From contig NZ_CP008874.1 in the NCBI RefSeq assembly GCF_001011115.1, positions 1,564,440 to 1,628,439 of the forward strand: DNA of 64,000 nucleotides, written 5' to 3'. Positions 6,958-15,883 of the stretch are shown here, in pieces. The DNA comes from Halanaeroarchaeum sulfurireducens. Its GTDB lineage: Archaea > Halobacteriota > Halobacteria > Halobacteriales > Halobacteriaceae. How positions within the stretch are numbered: the stretch's first letter is position 1; every line of letters starts with the position of its first letter. A program made the position numbers and the translations under genes. The notes under the pieces are model-generated. The model saw only the letters and a list, made by a program, of their open reading frames with translations. It ran no database searches and had not been told where the DNA came from.

Positions 6958-7290
6958 ATGGAAGAACACATCTCACCAGTCGAACGGGTTGGAATGCTAC
7001 TGATCGGCGCGCTTGTCGTGATCGCGATGCCGGTGCTCGGGCTCCTGGTCACCGTTACCGGGTCGATGAGCGCGATGGTCTCGTACACGACAGGCGACGG
7101 GGCTGGCCACGCGCTTACGACGGGAGCCATCCCGGACGGCGCAACCGTTACGGCCGCGCCGGTCGTCGAACCGAACCTGCGTGCGATCATACTCTCCGTC
7201 GCCCTGGTGCTCCTGGGCTTCCTGGCGATCTATCGACTACTCTCCGTATCGGGATCGAAGCCCGTGGTATCGAGCCAGACCGTGGACTGA
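6958..7290 (+). CDS. Small two-TM membrane protein paired with DoxX
   Basis: A 110-residue protein with a hydrophobic segment near the N-terminus (VGMLLIGALVVIAMPVLGLL) and another near the C-terminus (AIILSVALVLLGFLAIYRLL). An extracytoplasmic-looking stretch of about 45 residues, rich in Ala, Thr and Gly, separates them. The ATG at 6958 lies 5 nt after the DoxX stop, which argues for co-translation and a shared complex. In sulfur-oxidising archaea DoxD works with DoxA, a small membrane-anchored partner; this protein could fill a similar place, but I see no motif that proves it. Confidence 0.6.
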   Translation: MEEHISPVERVGMLLIGALVVIAMPVLGLLVTVTGSMSAMVSYTTGDGAGHALTTGAIPDGATVTAAPVVEPNLRAIILSVALVLLGFLAIYRLLSVSGSKPVVSSQTVD

Positions 7291-7685
7291 GCCACGCACT
7301 TCGCTTTTTCTCGCGACTCAGAGCGACACGTCGATCCCATTTCGAGACTGGGGCCAAAAGCACGTCACGGCACTACACGCTGTGGCGATACCTCCCCCCC
7401 CCCCTCGCTGCCCCGGCACGAGTCGGGTCTCATAACCCCATCCTCTCTATCGCCATCCGCCACTCGGCGGACAAAACTAGCCCAAAAGGGACGCAATCGC
7501 CCAGACACAGCTCCGTCACCGAGGGATAGGGCCCACCAGTAGGTACGATCTGCTTTCTGAAGAGAGTTGTCGTGACGCGAGTGACCGAATTGGGCCGATA
7601 TAGGCGCTGAGGCGTGGGTCTACGTAGCAAAATGGTAGTGCGGCAATAACATCAATATACGGAAATTTCCTCTGTAGCCCGCAGC
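7291..7685. other. Intergenic region with an 11-C homopolymer tract
   Basis: No credible gene is seen on either strand. The notable element is a run of 11 C at 7394-7404. The rest has mixed composition with no long repeat. The pilin promoter lies at its right end. Confidence 0.6.
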
Positions 7686-7695
7686 TTTATTTATT
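7686..7695 (+). promoter_or_regulatory. Probable TATA box of the pilin gene
   Basis: TTTATTTATT lies about 100 nt upstream of the pilin ATG, so the transcript would have a leader of about 75-80 nt, unlike the leaderless promoters elsewhere in the window. Confidence 0.4.
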
Positions 7696-7796
7696 CCCCC
7701 CGCCTAAATGAAAGCAGACACGGCTTCACGGTACAAAGACTACCCCTGGCGGGGGAGTACCCTGCCTGTGGCCAAGTCGTGCACCATAAACACACA

Positions 7797-8288
7797 ATGA
7801 AATTACAAGAACTGACGGATTCGGACCGAGGCGTATCGCCGGTCATCGGAGTCATCTTGATGGTCGCGATCACGGTGATTCTCGCGGCCGTTATCGGCAC
7901 GTTCGTGCTTGGATTGGGCGAGAACGTGAGTAGTACCGCGCCCCAGGCCCAGCTAACAATGAGTGCGGATGCATCCACGGATAATATCACTGTTGAGCAC
8001 AAGGGAGGAGATGCAATTATTGCAAGTGAGATCAAGGTGAAGGTTTCAAACGAATCTAAAAGTGTGACCTACACGCCAACTAACAATGAAGAATTGACAG
8101 TTGGTGATCAGGGCGTGATCAATACTACAAATAATGGTGATGGCCCTGAGGTATACTGGCCAGATTCTACAAATGTATCAGGGGATGATACGATAGACCT
8201 TGTTACCAGCTACGATGACCCATACACAGTCCAAATCATCCATACTGAATCTGACCAATTGATTGCTGATCAGACAGTCCGACCCTAG
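7797..8288 (+). CDS. Type IV pilin-like protein (archaellin/pilin N-terminal domain)
   Basis: A 163-residue secreted pilin. The N-terminus has a charged leader ending RGVSPVIGVILMVAITVILA, the haloarchaeal pilin signature: a prepilin peptidase (PibD) should cut just before or within the SPVIG region and the hydrophobic H-domain forms the filament core. Residues 45-163 form a hydrophilic, Thr/Asn/Asp-rich head. The 5' third is GC-rich like its neighbours, but from about 7960 to the stop the codons turn AT-rich (ATT, AAT, ACA), suggesting a recently acquired or fast-changing head domain. The start at 7797 places the leader correctly; an upstream ATG at 7779 is less likely. Confidence 0.88.
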   Translation: MKLQELTDSDRGVSPVIGVILMVAITVILAAVIGTFVLGLGENVSSTAPQAQLTMSADASTDNITVEHKGGDAIIASEIKVKVSNESKSVTYTPTNNEELTVGDQGVINTTNNGDGPEVYWPDSTNVSGDDTIDLVTSYDDPYTVQIIHTESDQLIADQTVRP

Positions 8289-8525
8289 ATATACTTCGGT
8301 CACGTTTCTGTTCCTACATCTTGAGTTCGCACATAGCTAATTACTCACTAACCAACACCCATGTCATTTGAAATTAGGGACCTTCATCGAGTATTAGCGG
8401 ACTGAACTCTAGCCAATCACGTGCTCGCTAAAATGTTCCTCGAGTCTTCCCCAGTAATCGCCGATGCGTATCCGAAAGTAACGCAAAACAATTGATTGGA
8501 CCGGCTTCGTCCGCCAAACCTGACC

Positions 8526-9281
8526 CTACCGATCGTCGCCGTTCGAAACCACTAGCTCACCGTCCTCGACGCGGAGGCCGATCTCCTCGATCTGGGCCGT
8601 CGTGTACGCAGCCATCGGCCGCCCCGCCATCCGGCGAGCGCGGAGGAGCGAGACGACGGTTTTCAGATCCCTCGGCGTCCTCACGACCTCGCGTCGCCGG
8701 ACGAAGTCCACGTCGTGATCCTCGGCCGTGGCGCGAGAGACGACGTTCTCGAGCGGGGAGCCCGGAAGGACGTCCGCGAAGTCGATCGGCTCCGTGAACC
8801 CGGCCAGGAAGAGACCCCCATCGGTTGCCGGACCGACGACCGTATCGTTGCGGCGGAGCGCGATGGCCGCCTGATCCACGACCGACCGGTCCAAAAGCGG
8901 GGCGCGGTGGTCGACGAAGGCCGCCGACTGCTCCTCCTCGTCGCGGAGCAGGTGCGTGAGGGCGTTGCCGATTCGCGCGGAGGGCGTCGATCCGACCTGA
9001 ACCTCGAAGCGGACGTGTTCCAGGTCGTCCTCGTCGAGGACCCGCTCCGCGACCGCCCGGATCTCTTCGGCCGGATCACCGTCGTCGCCCGGAAGCATCT
9101 CGGGAGCCGGATAGTTGACGAGCACGTCGGCGGTCGTCTTCGCGGTCGTCGCGAAGAAATCGGCCAGCATGGCCTCGTAGAGCGCGACGCCGGCCGCGGG
9201 CGAAAGTGGCGTCTCTTCGACGATGTCCGAACAGACGACACCCTCCCGGGGCGGATCGACGAGCGCGACGGCGACGGTCAC
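8526..9281 (-). CDS. DUF2064-like nucleotidyl/glycosyl-transferase-type protein
   Basis: A 251-residue protein with the architecture of the TIGR04282/DUF2064 group, related to the GT-A fold of CofC-like guanylyltransferases. Visible features are DEEEQSAAFVDHRAPLLDRS, then ALRRNDTVVGPATDGGLFLAG, where the GPATDGG segment is the usual substrate-binding loop. The C-terminus carries RDLKTVVSLLRARR. The exact reaction is unknown. It lies 150 bp downstream of aroC on the same strand and may be read from the same transcript. Confidence 0.7.
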   Translation of the reverse strand: MTVAVALVDPPREGVVCSDIVEETPLSPAAGVALYEAMLADFFATTAKTTADVLVNYPAPEMLPGDDGDPAEEIRAVAERVLDEDDLEHVRFEVQVGSTPSARIGNALTHLLRDEEEQSAAFVDHRAPLLDRSVVDQAAIALRRNDTVVGPATDGGLFLAGFTEPIDFADVLPGSPLENVVSRATAEDHDVDFVRRREVVRTPRDLKTVVSLLRARRMAGRPMAAYTTAQIEEIGLRVEDGELVVSNGDDR

Positions 9282-9431
9282 CGAAACGCACCTCCTCGTA
9301 CCGGACGCGTGGCGTTCATGATAGTCCGTCTGGACCCGACGGCCTTCAACTGCGTGGGTTCCGGGCGACGGAGGGCGAAAAGAGAAAAGCGGTGAAAAAG
9401 AGGAGGAGAAGAGAGGAGAAAAAGGAGGAGG

Positions 9432-10586
9432 CTACTCGTTGCGGCGGGGGTTCTCGGGGTGGTAGTCGGTGTCGTACTCGCCGACCTGCCCATCCAGCCG
9501 GTCGGGATTGATGCGACCGGAGAGAAGCATGAAATCGACGAGGGTGAGCGCCAGCACCGACTCGACCACGGGGACCGCCCGCGGGGGGAGGACCGGGTCG
9601 TGCCGGCCGGTAACCTGGACCGTCTTTGGCTCGCCGGTCTCCCAGTCGACGGTCTCCTGCTCTTTCGGGATCGAGGTGGGCGCGTGGAGGGTCACCTCGC
9701 CGTAGATCGGCTCGCCGGTCGTGATGCCGCCCTGCACGCCGCCGTGGTCGTTCTCGACCGGCGTCGGATCGCCCGCGTCGTCGAAACCCCACTCGTCGTT
9801 TCGCTCGCTGCCGGTGTACTCGCGGGCCTCCCGGCCCAGCCCGAACTCGAACGCAGTCGAAGCGGGGATCGCCATCATCCCCTGGCCGAGACGCGCCTCG
9901 ACGCTCTCGAATCGGGGCGCGCCCAGACCGCGCGGGACGCCCCGGGCCTCGAAGTAGACGGACCCACCGATGGAGTCCCCTTCACGCTGGTACTCCTCGA
10001 CGCGCTCGCGCATGCGCTCGGCCGTCTCGGGGTGAGCACAGCGGACCTCGTTGTCGTCGGTGTGCGCTTCGATCTGCTCGAAGTCGACCGGCGGCGCCCG
10101 GATGTCGTCGATCTGGTTGACGTGGGCGGCGATCTCGATCCCCTGGCTCGCGAGGACCTTCGTCGCGATCGCGCCCGCGGCGACCCAGTTTGCCGTCTCC
10201 CTGGCCGAGGAGCGGCCGCCGCCACCCCAGTTGCGCGTCCCGAACTTCGCGGAATACGTGAAGTCGCCGTGGCTCGGGCGCGGCGCGGTGACGAACGGCT
10301 CGTACTTCTCCGATTGCGCGTCCCTGTTCTGGATCGTCATTCCGATGGGCGTCCCGGTCGTCACGCCATCCTGGAGGCCGCTCTCGATGGTCACCGCGTC
10401 CGGTTCGTCGCGACTGGTGGTCATCGTCGACTGGCCCGGCTTCCGCCGATCGAGTTCGTGTTGTACGTCCGCCGCCGAGAGGTCGAGACCGGCCGGGACC
10501 CCAGAGACGACGACGCCCATTCCCGGACCGTGGCTCTCGCCGTAGGTCGTCACCTGGAAGAGTCGGCCGAAACGGTTCCCGTTCAT
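9432..10586 (-). CDS. aroC: Chorismate synthase
   Basis: A 384-residue chorismate synthase, the last shikimate-pathway enzyme; it converts EPSP to chorismate with reduced FMN. Signatures include FQVTTYGESHGPGMG at the N-terminus, RDEPDAVTIESG, the GGRSSARETA segment with its conserved basic and Ser residues, and NDHGGVQGGITTGEPI. The ATG at 10586 is chosen because family sequence begins at once (NGNRFGRLF); upstream in-frame codons overlap aroA and are spurious. It follows aroA by 52 bp on the same strand. Confidence 0.96.
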   Translation of the reverse strand: MNGNRFGRLFQVTTYGESHGPGMGVVVSGVPAGLDLSAADVQHELDRRKPGQSTMTTSRDEPDAVTIESGLQDGVTTGTPIGMTIQNRDAQSEKYEPFVTAPRPSHGDFTYSAKFGTRNWGGGGRSSARETANWVAAGAIATKVLASQGIEIAAHVNQIDDIRAPPVDFEQIEAHTDDNEVRCAHPETAERMRERVEEYQREGDSIGGSVYFEARGVPRGLGAPRFESVEARLGQGMMAIPASTAFEFGLGREAREYTGSERNDEWGFDDAGDPTPVENDHGGVQGGITTGEPIYGEVTLHAPTSIPKEQETVDWETGEPKTVQVTGRHDPVLPPRAVPVVESVLALTLVDFMLLSGRINPDRLDGQVGEYDTDYHPENPRRNE

Positions 10587-10638
10587 GCTCGGTGAGTGGG
10601 ACCGCGGCGCATATACGTGTTGCAGTTTCCGCAACTGA

Positions 10639-11922
10639 TCAGTTCTCGACCGTCGCGCCGAGATCGTAGAGCACGTCGAAAAAATCGGGGAACGAGACGT
10701 CGACGTGTTCGGCGTCCGAGATCGTCGTCGCCCCGTCCGCAACGAGGCCGGCGATCGCCAGCGCCATCACGATGCGATGGTCGCCACGACCCCCGACGCG
10801 GGCCCCCTCCAGGTCGCTCTCGCCACCGTGAACCGTGAGGACGTCTTGCTGTTCGTCGACGACAGCCCCGAGCGTCGTCAGCGCCTCGGCCATCGCGCTC
10901 ACGCGGTCGGTCTCCTTGTACCGGACGTGTTCGCAGTTCTCGATCCTGGTCGTCCCCTCCGCGACGGCGCCGAGGACTGCGATCGTCGGCAGCAAGTCGG
11001 GCGTGTCCCCCACGTCGACGGTGGTTCCGGTAAGCGTAGACCCCCGGACGCGGACCACGCCGTCGGCCTCGTTCCACTCCACCGCCGCACCCATAGCCTC
11101 CAGGATCGAGACGATGGCGGTGTCGCCCTGGGGGTTCGGGAACGCACCGGTCACGACGACCTCCTCGTCGCCGGCGACTGCGCCGGCGGCCAGCAGGTAG
11201 GAGGCCGAGGAGAAGTCCCCAGGGACGGTGTATTCGCCGTCGGTCGGTTCGTAATACTGGCCGCCTGCGACGCTGTAGCCGTGGGACCGCGGGCGGGCGG
11301 TCACGCCGAACTCGTCGAGAACGTCGAGGGTGACGTCGACGTACGGGGTCGATTTGAGCTCGGTCGTCACGGTCAGGTCGATCCCGTTTGCGGTGACCGC
11401 GCCGGCCATGAGGAGCGCGGTGATGAACTGCGATGAGACGTCACCGGGGATCTCGACGGGGCCGCCGGAGATCGGTCCGTCGATCACGAGTGGGGCCTGT
11501 CCGTTGTCGCGGGTGCTCCGTGCCGTCCCGCCGAGCTGGGCGATCGCATCGAGGAGCGGTCCGTGGGGGCGCGAGCGGAGCGAACTGTCGCCCGTGAGAA
11601 CGGTCGTCCCGTCGGCGAGGGCCGCCGTGGCCGTGGTCAGCCGCATCGTCGTCCCGCTGTTGGCGCAGTCGATGACGTCCGCCGGAACGGCGGGGCGTCC
11701 GTCGAACCCGTCGACCTCGATGGTGTCGTCGTCCTGGGTGACGCTGCCGCCGAACTGCTCGACCGCCCGCATCGTGGCACGCGTGTCGGCGCTACTGAGG
11801 GGCTGGCGGATTAGCGCTCCGTCGGCGTACCCGGCCGCGAGAATGGCCCGATGGGTGTAGCTCTTCGACGGCGGAGCCCTGGCGCGTCCCTCAACCTTCG
11901 ATTGCGTGACGGTGACGTCCAT
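10639..11922 (-). CDS. aroA: 3-phosphoshikimate 1-carboxyvinyltransferase (EPSP synthase)
   Basis: A 427-residue EPSP synthase that joins shikimate 3-phosphate and phosphoenolpyruvate in the step before aroC. Key motifs are [10 protein letters not shown] with Lys20 (phosphate/PEP site), NSGTTMRL, the [12 protein letters not shown] segment, and the C-terminal [14 protein letters not shown] and FPDFFDVL. The start at 11922 fits the family N-terminus; in-frame sequence upstream overlaps the divergent peptidase promoter. aroA and aroC form a leftward pair. Confidence 0.96.
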   Translation of the reverse strand: MDVTVTQSKVEGRARAPPSKSYTHRAILAAGYADGALIRQPLSSADTRATMRAVEQFGGSVTQDDDTIEVDGFDGRPAVPADVIDCANSGTTMRLTTATAALADGTTVLTGDSSLRSRPHGPLLDAIAQLGGTARSTRDNGQAPLVIDGPISGGPVEIPGDVSSQFITALLMAGAVTANGIDLTVTTELKSTPYVDVTLDVLDEFGVTARPRSHGYSVAGGQYYEPTDGEYTVPGDFSSASYLLAAGAVAGDEEVVVTGAFPNPQGDTAIVSILEAMGAAVEWNEADGVVRVRGSTLTGTTVDVGDTPDLLPTIAVLGAVAEGTTRIENCEHVRYKETDRVSAMAEALTTLGAVVDEQQDVLTVHGGESDLEGARVGGRGDHRIVMALAIAGLVADGATTISDAEHVDVSFPDFFDVLYDLGATVEN

Positions 11923-11966
11923 GGCTGTGGTCTCGTCCGGTGTCCGCAAGAACGTTCCGGCGAGGG

Positions 11967-11974
11967 TTTTTAGG
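11967..11974 (+). promoter_or_regulatory. TATA-like box of the M24 peptidase gene
   Basis: TTTTTAGG ends 25 nt before the ATG at 11999, as expected for a leaderless transcript; this favours 11999 over starts further upstream. Confidence 0.4.
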
Positions 11975-11998
11975 CCGGCGTCCGCGTTCGTCGATAGC

Positions 11999-13171
11999 AT
12001 GGACATGGACGTTTCGCGACTGGACGAGACGCTGGCCGATCGCGGACTCGACGGCCACCTCCTCGACGCCGATTCCACCACTGCCGACCAGCGCTACCTG
12101 TCCGGCTTCGACGCTCCGGACCCGTTTCTCACCCTGTACATGCCCGACAGGATCGCCGTGCTCGTCTCCTCGATGGAGTACGAGCGCGCTCGCTCGGAGA
12201 GTCGAGCGGACGTCGTCCGTCGGCGGTCCGCGTACGACTACAACGATCTCGTCGACACCTATGGATCGGTGGAAGGGCGGGCCCGTGCCATCGCAGCGTT
12301 TCTCGAGGAGTTCGACGTCGAGGCAGCGTCGGTCAATCCCCGCTTCCCGCTCATTACCGCGGACGAGCTCCGCGAGCGCGGAATCGAGATCGATGCCGAT
12401 CAGTCTGACGCGGTGGAGAAGACCCGTGCGGTCAAAACCGAAACCGAGATCGCATACATCCGGGAGGCCCAGCGCGCGAACGAGGCGGCGATGGCGGAGG
12501 CGGAACGGCTGATCGCCGAGGCGACGGTCGTGGACGGCGTCTTGCACCACCAGGGCGACCCCCTCACCAGCGAGCGGGTCCGTCGGGCCATCGAACGGAC
12601 CCTGCTGGACCACGACTGCGCGCTGGACGAGACCATCGTCGCCGCCGGCCCGGACGCCGCGAACCCACACGACGTCGGGAGCGGTCCGATTCGCGAGGAC
12701 GAGGCGATCATCGTCGACATCTTCCCGAAGGACAAGCGAACGCAGTATCACGCCGACATGACCCGGACCTTCCTGCATGGAACACCCGGCGAGGAGATCG
12801 ACGCCTTCCACGCGGTGACACGTGACGCGAAACGGGCTGCCCTCGACGCGGTCGAACCGGGCGTCAGCGGTCAACAGGTACACGACGCCGCCTGTACGGT
12901 CTACGAGGCCGCGGGCTATCCCACGCTCAGGACCGACGAGGGGACCTCGCGCGGCTACATTCACAGCACGGGCCACGGGGTCGGCCTGGAGGTCCACGAG
13001 CGACCGCGCGTCTCCCGCAACGGTGAGACGCTCGAACCGGGCCACGTCATCACGATCGAGCCCGGTCTGTACGACCCCGCAATTGGCGGGGTTCGGATCG
13101 AGGACCTGGTGGTCGTCACCGAGGACGGCTACGAGAATCTCACCGACTACCACGAGGATCTGATCGTCTGA
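11999..13171 (+). CDS. M24-family metallopeptidase (Xaa-Pro peptidase-like)
   Basis: A 390-residue protein with an N-terminal creatinase-like domain (residues about 1-130) and a C-terminal pita-bread M24 catalytic domain. The five metal ligands can be placed: Asp in IIVDIFPK, Asp in HADMTRTF, His in [12 protein letters not shown], Glu in TIEPGLYD and Glu in VRIEDLVVV. The family removes N-terminal residues before proline from peptides, or acts on related substrates. A second ATG two codons in (12005) is possible. The gene is divergent from aroA. Confidence 0.88.
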   Translation: MDMDVSRLDETLADRGLDGHLLDADSTTADQRYLSGFDAPDPFLTLYMPDRIAVLVSSMEYERARSESRADVVRRRSAYDYNDLVDTYGSVEGRARAIAAFLEEFDVEAASVNPRFPLITADELRERGIEIDADQSDAVEKTRAVKTETEIAYIREAQRANEAAMAEAERLIAEATVVDGVLHHQGDPLTSERVRRAIERTLLDHDCALDETIVAAGPDAANPHDVGSGPIREDEAIIVDIFPKDKRTQYHADMTRTFLHGTPGEEIDAFHAVTRDAKRAALDAVEPGVSGQQVHDAACTVYEAAGYPTLRTDEGTSRGYIHSTGHGVGLEVHERPRVSRNGETLEPGHVITIEPGLYDPAIGGVRIEDLVVVTEDGYENLTDYHEDLIV

Positions 13172-13218
13172 CCGGTTCGGCCGCCCACTTTTTTCGTCCC
13201 CGTCACCGAGTTCTACAC

Positions 13219-14913
13219 ATGGCAGACGCGTACACGGGTGCCGACCTCTTCGTCGAAGCACTCGAACGATACGGGGTCGAGCACGTTTTCGGCAATCCCG
13301 GCACGACCGAACTGCCGATACTCGAGGCGCTAGCTGACGGTGATCTCGAGTACGTGCTCGGGCTCCACGAGGACATCGCGGTCGGGATGGCGGCCGGGTA
13401 CGCACAGACCCGACGGTATCATAGCCACCACGCAGACGTACTCCCGGCCGGCGTCGTCAACCTCCACGTGACCCCTGGCCTCGCCCACGGACTCGCCAAC
13501 GTGTACGCGGCCAGTTTCACGGGGGCGCCCCTGGTCGTCACGGCCGGCAACCACGAACGGGACTTCCGCCACGAGGAACCGATCCTTCACGGTGATCTCG
13601 CAGCGATGGTCGATCAGTTCACGAAGTGGAGCGACGAGGTGCTCGCTGTCGACGCGTTGCCGACGATGGTCCGACGCGCCTTTCGCGTGGCGCTCACGCC
13701 ACCCACCGGTCCCGTCTTTCTCGCACTTCCGGCGGACGTGATGCGCTCTGTGACCCGACCCGACGCGATCGAACCGCTCGGCCCCATCCCGTCCGCCGGC
13801 CGGGGAGACCCGACCCAGATCGACCATGCCGTCGACGTACTCGTGAACGCGGACGAGCCCGTACTGATTCTCGGCGATGCCGTCGCGCGCTCCGGAACCG
13901 ACGCCGTCGATGCGGCGGTTGCCTTCGCAGAGGCGGCCGGCACCCGCGTTCACGCGGAGATCCTTTCGAGCGAAGTCACTTTTCCGACGCGTCACGACCA
14001 GTGGGTCTCTCATCTCCCCCTCCGGGAGGGTGACGCCAGCATGTTGATGGACACCGACACGATCGTCTTCGTGGGAACGTCGACGAATACGACCCTCCTC
14101 CCCCACGACGACGAACTGCTCGATCCAGATACCGCGGTGGTACACGTCGGGGACGATGCCTGGGAGGTGGGCAAAAACCACCCCGTCGACGCACCGATCG
14201 TCGGTGACCCCGGTCTGGTGCTCGACGAACTGGCAGACCGCCTTCAGGAGGGACTACCGGCGTCCGAGCGGGAACGCCGCATCGAGCGCGTCAAAGAGGT
14301 AAAGCAGTCACTCGAACCGACCTTCGAGTCGATGAGTGTCGACGAAAAACCCGAGGGCGAGACGCGTGCCGGGAAGCACGAACTCGTGGACGCGCTCTCG
14401 GACGTCGCCGGTGCGGCCTACATCGTCGACGAGGGGATCACCGCGAAGGCCCCGCTCTTGCTCCGCTACGACATGGAGCCCGAAGGGTTCATCTCGAACA
14501 AGGGCGGTGGCCTGGGATACGGCCTTCCTGCCGCGGTCGGGGCGGCACTGGCGGAGTCCCAGCGGGACGATCCTCGCGACGTCGTGGGGTACGTCGGCGA
14601 CGGGTCGTACCTGTACTATCCACAGGCGATCTACAGCGCCGCCCGGTATGATCTGGACCTGACGGTGGTCGTGCCCGACAATCGGAACTACCGAATCCTG
14701 AAGGACAACGCCCTCGAACTCTTCGGTGGACCGGAAGCTGACCGCAACTTCGTCGGCATGGATTTCGATCCCCCGGTGGACATCGTGACGAACGCCGAAA
14801 GCCACGGGGCTCGCGGCCACCTCGTCGAGACACCTGCGGAGATCGCACCCACGCTGGAAACCGCACTCGAAGCGTCAGGCGTCGATGTCGTGGATGTCCT
14901 CGTCCACGATTGA
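13219..14913 (+). CDS. Thiamine-pyrophosphate-dependent enzyme (benzoylformate-decarboxylase/ALS-like)
   Basis: A 564-residue protein with the three-domain TPP fold. The N-terminal PYR domain carries the activating Glu in LHEDIAVGMAAGYA at about residue 51 and the segment GVVNLHVTPGLAHGLANVYA. The middle FAD/NAD-like domain begins about residue 190. The C-terminal PP domain carries the Mg/TPP motif VGDGSYLYYP followed by VVVPDNRNYRIL. The NLH segment and overall pattern resemble benzoylformate decarboxylase more than acetolactate synthase, but the substrate is not determined. It follows the M24 peptidase by 47 bp. Confidence 0.82.
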   Translation: MADAYTGADLFVEALERYGVEHVFGNPGTTELPILEALADGDLEYVLGLHEDIAVGMAAGYAQTRRYHSHHADVLPAGVVNLHVTPGLAHGLANVYAASFTGAPLVVTAGNHERDFRHEEPILHGDLAAMVDQFTKWSDEVLAVDALPTMVRRAFRVALTPPTGPVFLALPADVMRSVTRPDAIEPLGPIPSAGRGDPTQIDHAVDVLVNADEPVLILGDAVARSGTDAVDAAVAFAEAAGTRVHAEILSSEVTFPTRHDQWVSHLPLREGDASMLMDTDTIVFVGTSTNTTLLPHDDELLDPDTAVVHVGDDAWEVGKNHPVDAPIVGDPGLVLDELADRLQEGLPASERERRIERVKEVKQSLEPTFESMSVDEKPEGETRAGKHELVDALSDVAGAAYIVDEGITAKAPLLLRYDMEPEGFISNKGGGLGYGLPAAVGAALAESQRDDPRDVVGYVGDGSYLYYPQAIYSAARYDLDLTVVVPDNRNYRILKDNALELFGGPEADRNFVGMDFDPPVDIVTNAESHGARGHLVETPAEIAPTLETALEASGVDVVDVLVHD

Positions 14914-15157
14914 GTGGGTGACGTCTCGGCATGTCACGGGATCCAGGCCTGATCCGGAAGGTGGTTCCAAGCCTCCCCAAGAAACCGCGTTGGAGGATCG
15001 CCCCGCGGTCGTGGGCTACGAGTACGACCCGGCAGGGGCTCGGTCTTCCCTCGACAGATCGATGAACCGTGAGTCGCGCGAAGCGGTCGGCGTGCGACCC
15101 GGATGTGGCCGACGGACAAGCGAATTCTTTTGCCGGACCGTCCGGTAGGGGCGAGCG

Positions 15158-15883
15158 ATGGACGTATTGATCGTCGGGGCCGGTGCCGTCGGCCGCTGGG
15201 TGGCAACCGTGATTGACGGCTCGGTCGCGTTCGCCGATGCGGACCGCGAGGCGGCGCGGGCGGCAGCGGCCGACATCGCCGATTCGAGAGCGGTCGATCT
15301 TGACAGCGAGGAGACCTTCGACGCCGTCTGCGTCGCCGTCCCGATGCGAGCCGCGACCGGAGTCATTGAGGCGCAGGCACAGCGCGCCACCCGGGCGATC
15401 GTGGACTGCACGGGGTCGATGCGAGATCCGCTCGACACGATGGCGTCGGTCGCTCCGGACCTGGAGCGGGTCAGCTATCACCCCCTTTTCGCCCCCGAAC
15501 ACGCCCCCGGTCGGATCGCCGTTTCCACGGGGGAGGCGGGGCCGACGACGGATGTCCTCTCGGCGGCGTTCGAGGACGCGGGCAACGATCTCGTTTCGGT
15601 GACGGCCGAGGAACACGACGAAGCGATGCGGACGATTCAAGGGCGCACTCACGCCGCCATCCTCGCGTTCGGCCTCGCCGCGGAGGAGGTCCCCGAGGCG
15701 CTCGCGACGCCGGTGTTCGAAGACCTCGACGCCCTTCGCGAGCGCGTGACGGGCGGTACGCCGGGCGTCTACGCCGACATCCAGTCGACGTTCGACGGCG
15801 CCGCGGACGTGGCCGAGGCGGCCAGCCGACTCGCCGACGCAGACCGAGAGACCTTCGCCGACCTCTACGACGATGCCGGTTGA
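15158..15883 (+). CDS. tyrA: Prephenate dehydrogenase family protein
   Basis: A 241-residue NAD(P)-dependent dehydrogenase of the short archaeal TyrA type. The Rossmann loop GAGAVG is at residues 7-12. The segment AIVDCTGSM and SYHPLFAPEHA are the expected positions of conserved substrate-site residues, the His in SYHPLF being the catalytic candidate. It oxidatively decarboxylates prephenate (or arogenate) toward tyrosine. The preceding 244-bp gap holds only a TTCTTTTG box near 15124. Its end overlaps the next gene by 11 nt. Confidence 0.85.
   Translation: MDVLIVGAGAVGRWVATVIDGSVAFADADREAARAAAADIADSRAVDLDSEETFDAVCVAVPMRAATGVIEAQAQRATRAIVDCTGSMRDPLDTMASVAPDLERVSYHPLFAPEHAPGRIAVSTGEAGPTTDVLSAAFEDAGNDLVSVTAEEHDEAMRTIQGRTHAAILAFGLAAEEVPEALATPVFEDLDALRERVTGGTPGVYADIQSTFDGAADVAEAASRLADADRETFADLYDDAG

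Noticed and set aside
14914-15157. Possible small gene before tyrA
   Set aside because: The 87-codon frame overlaps the TPP-enzyme end and has no plausible start signal or protein-like composition.
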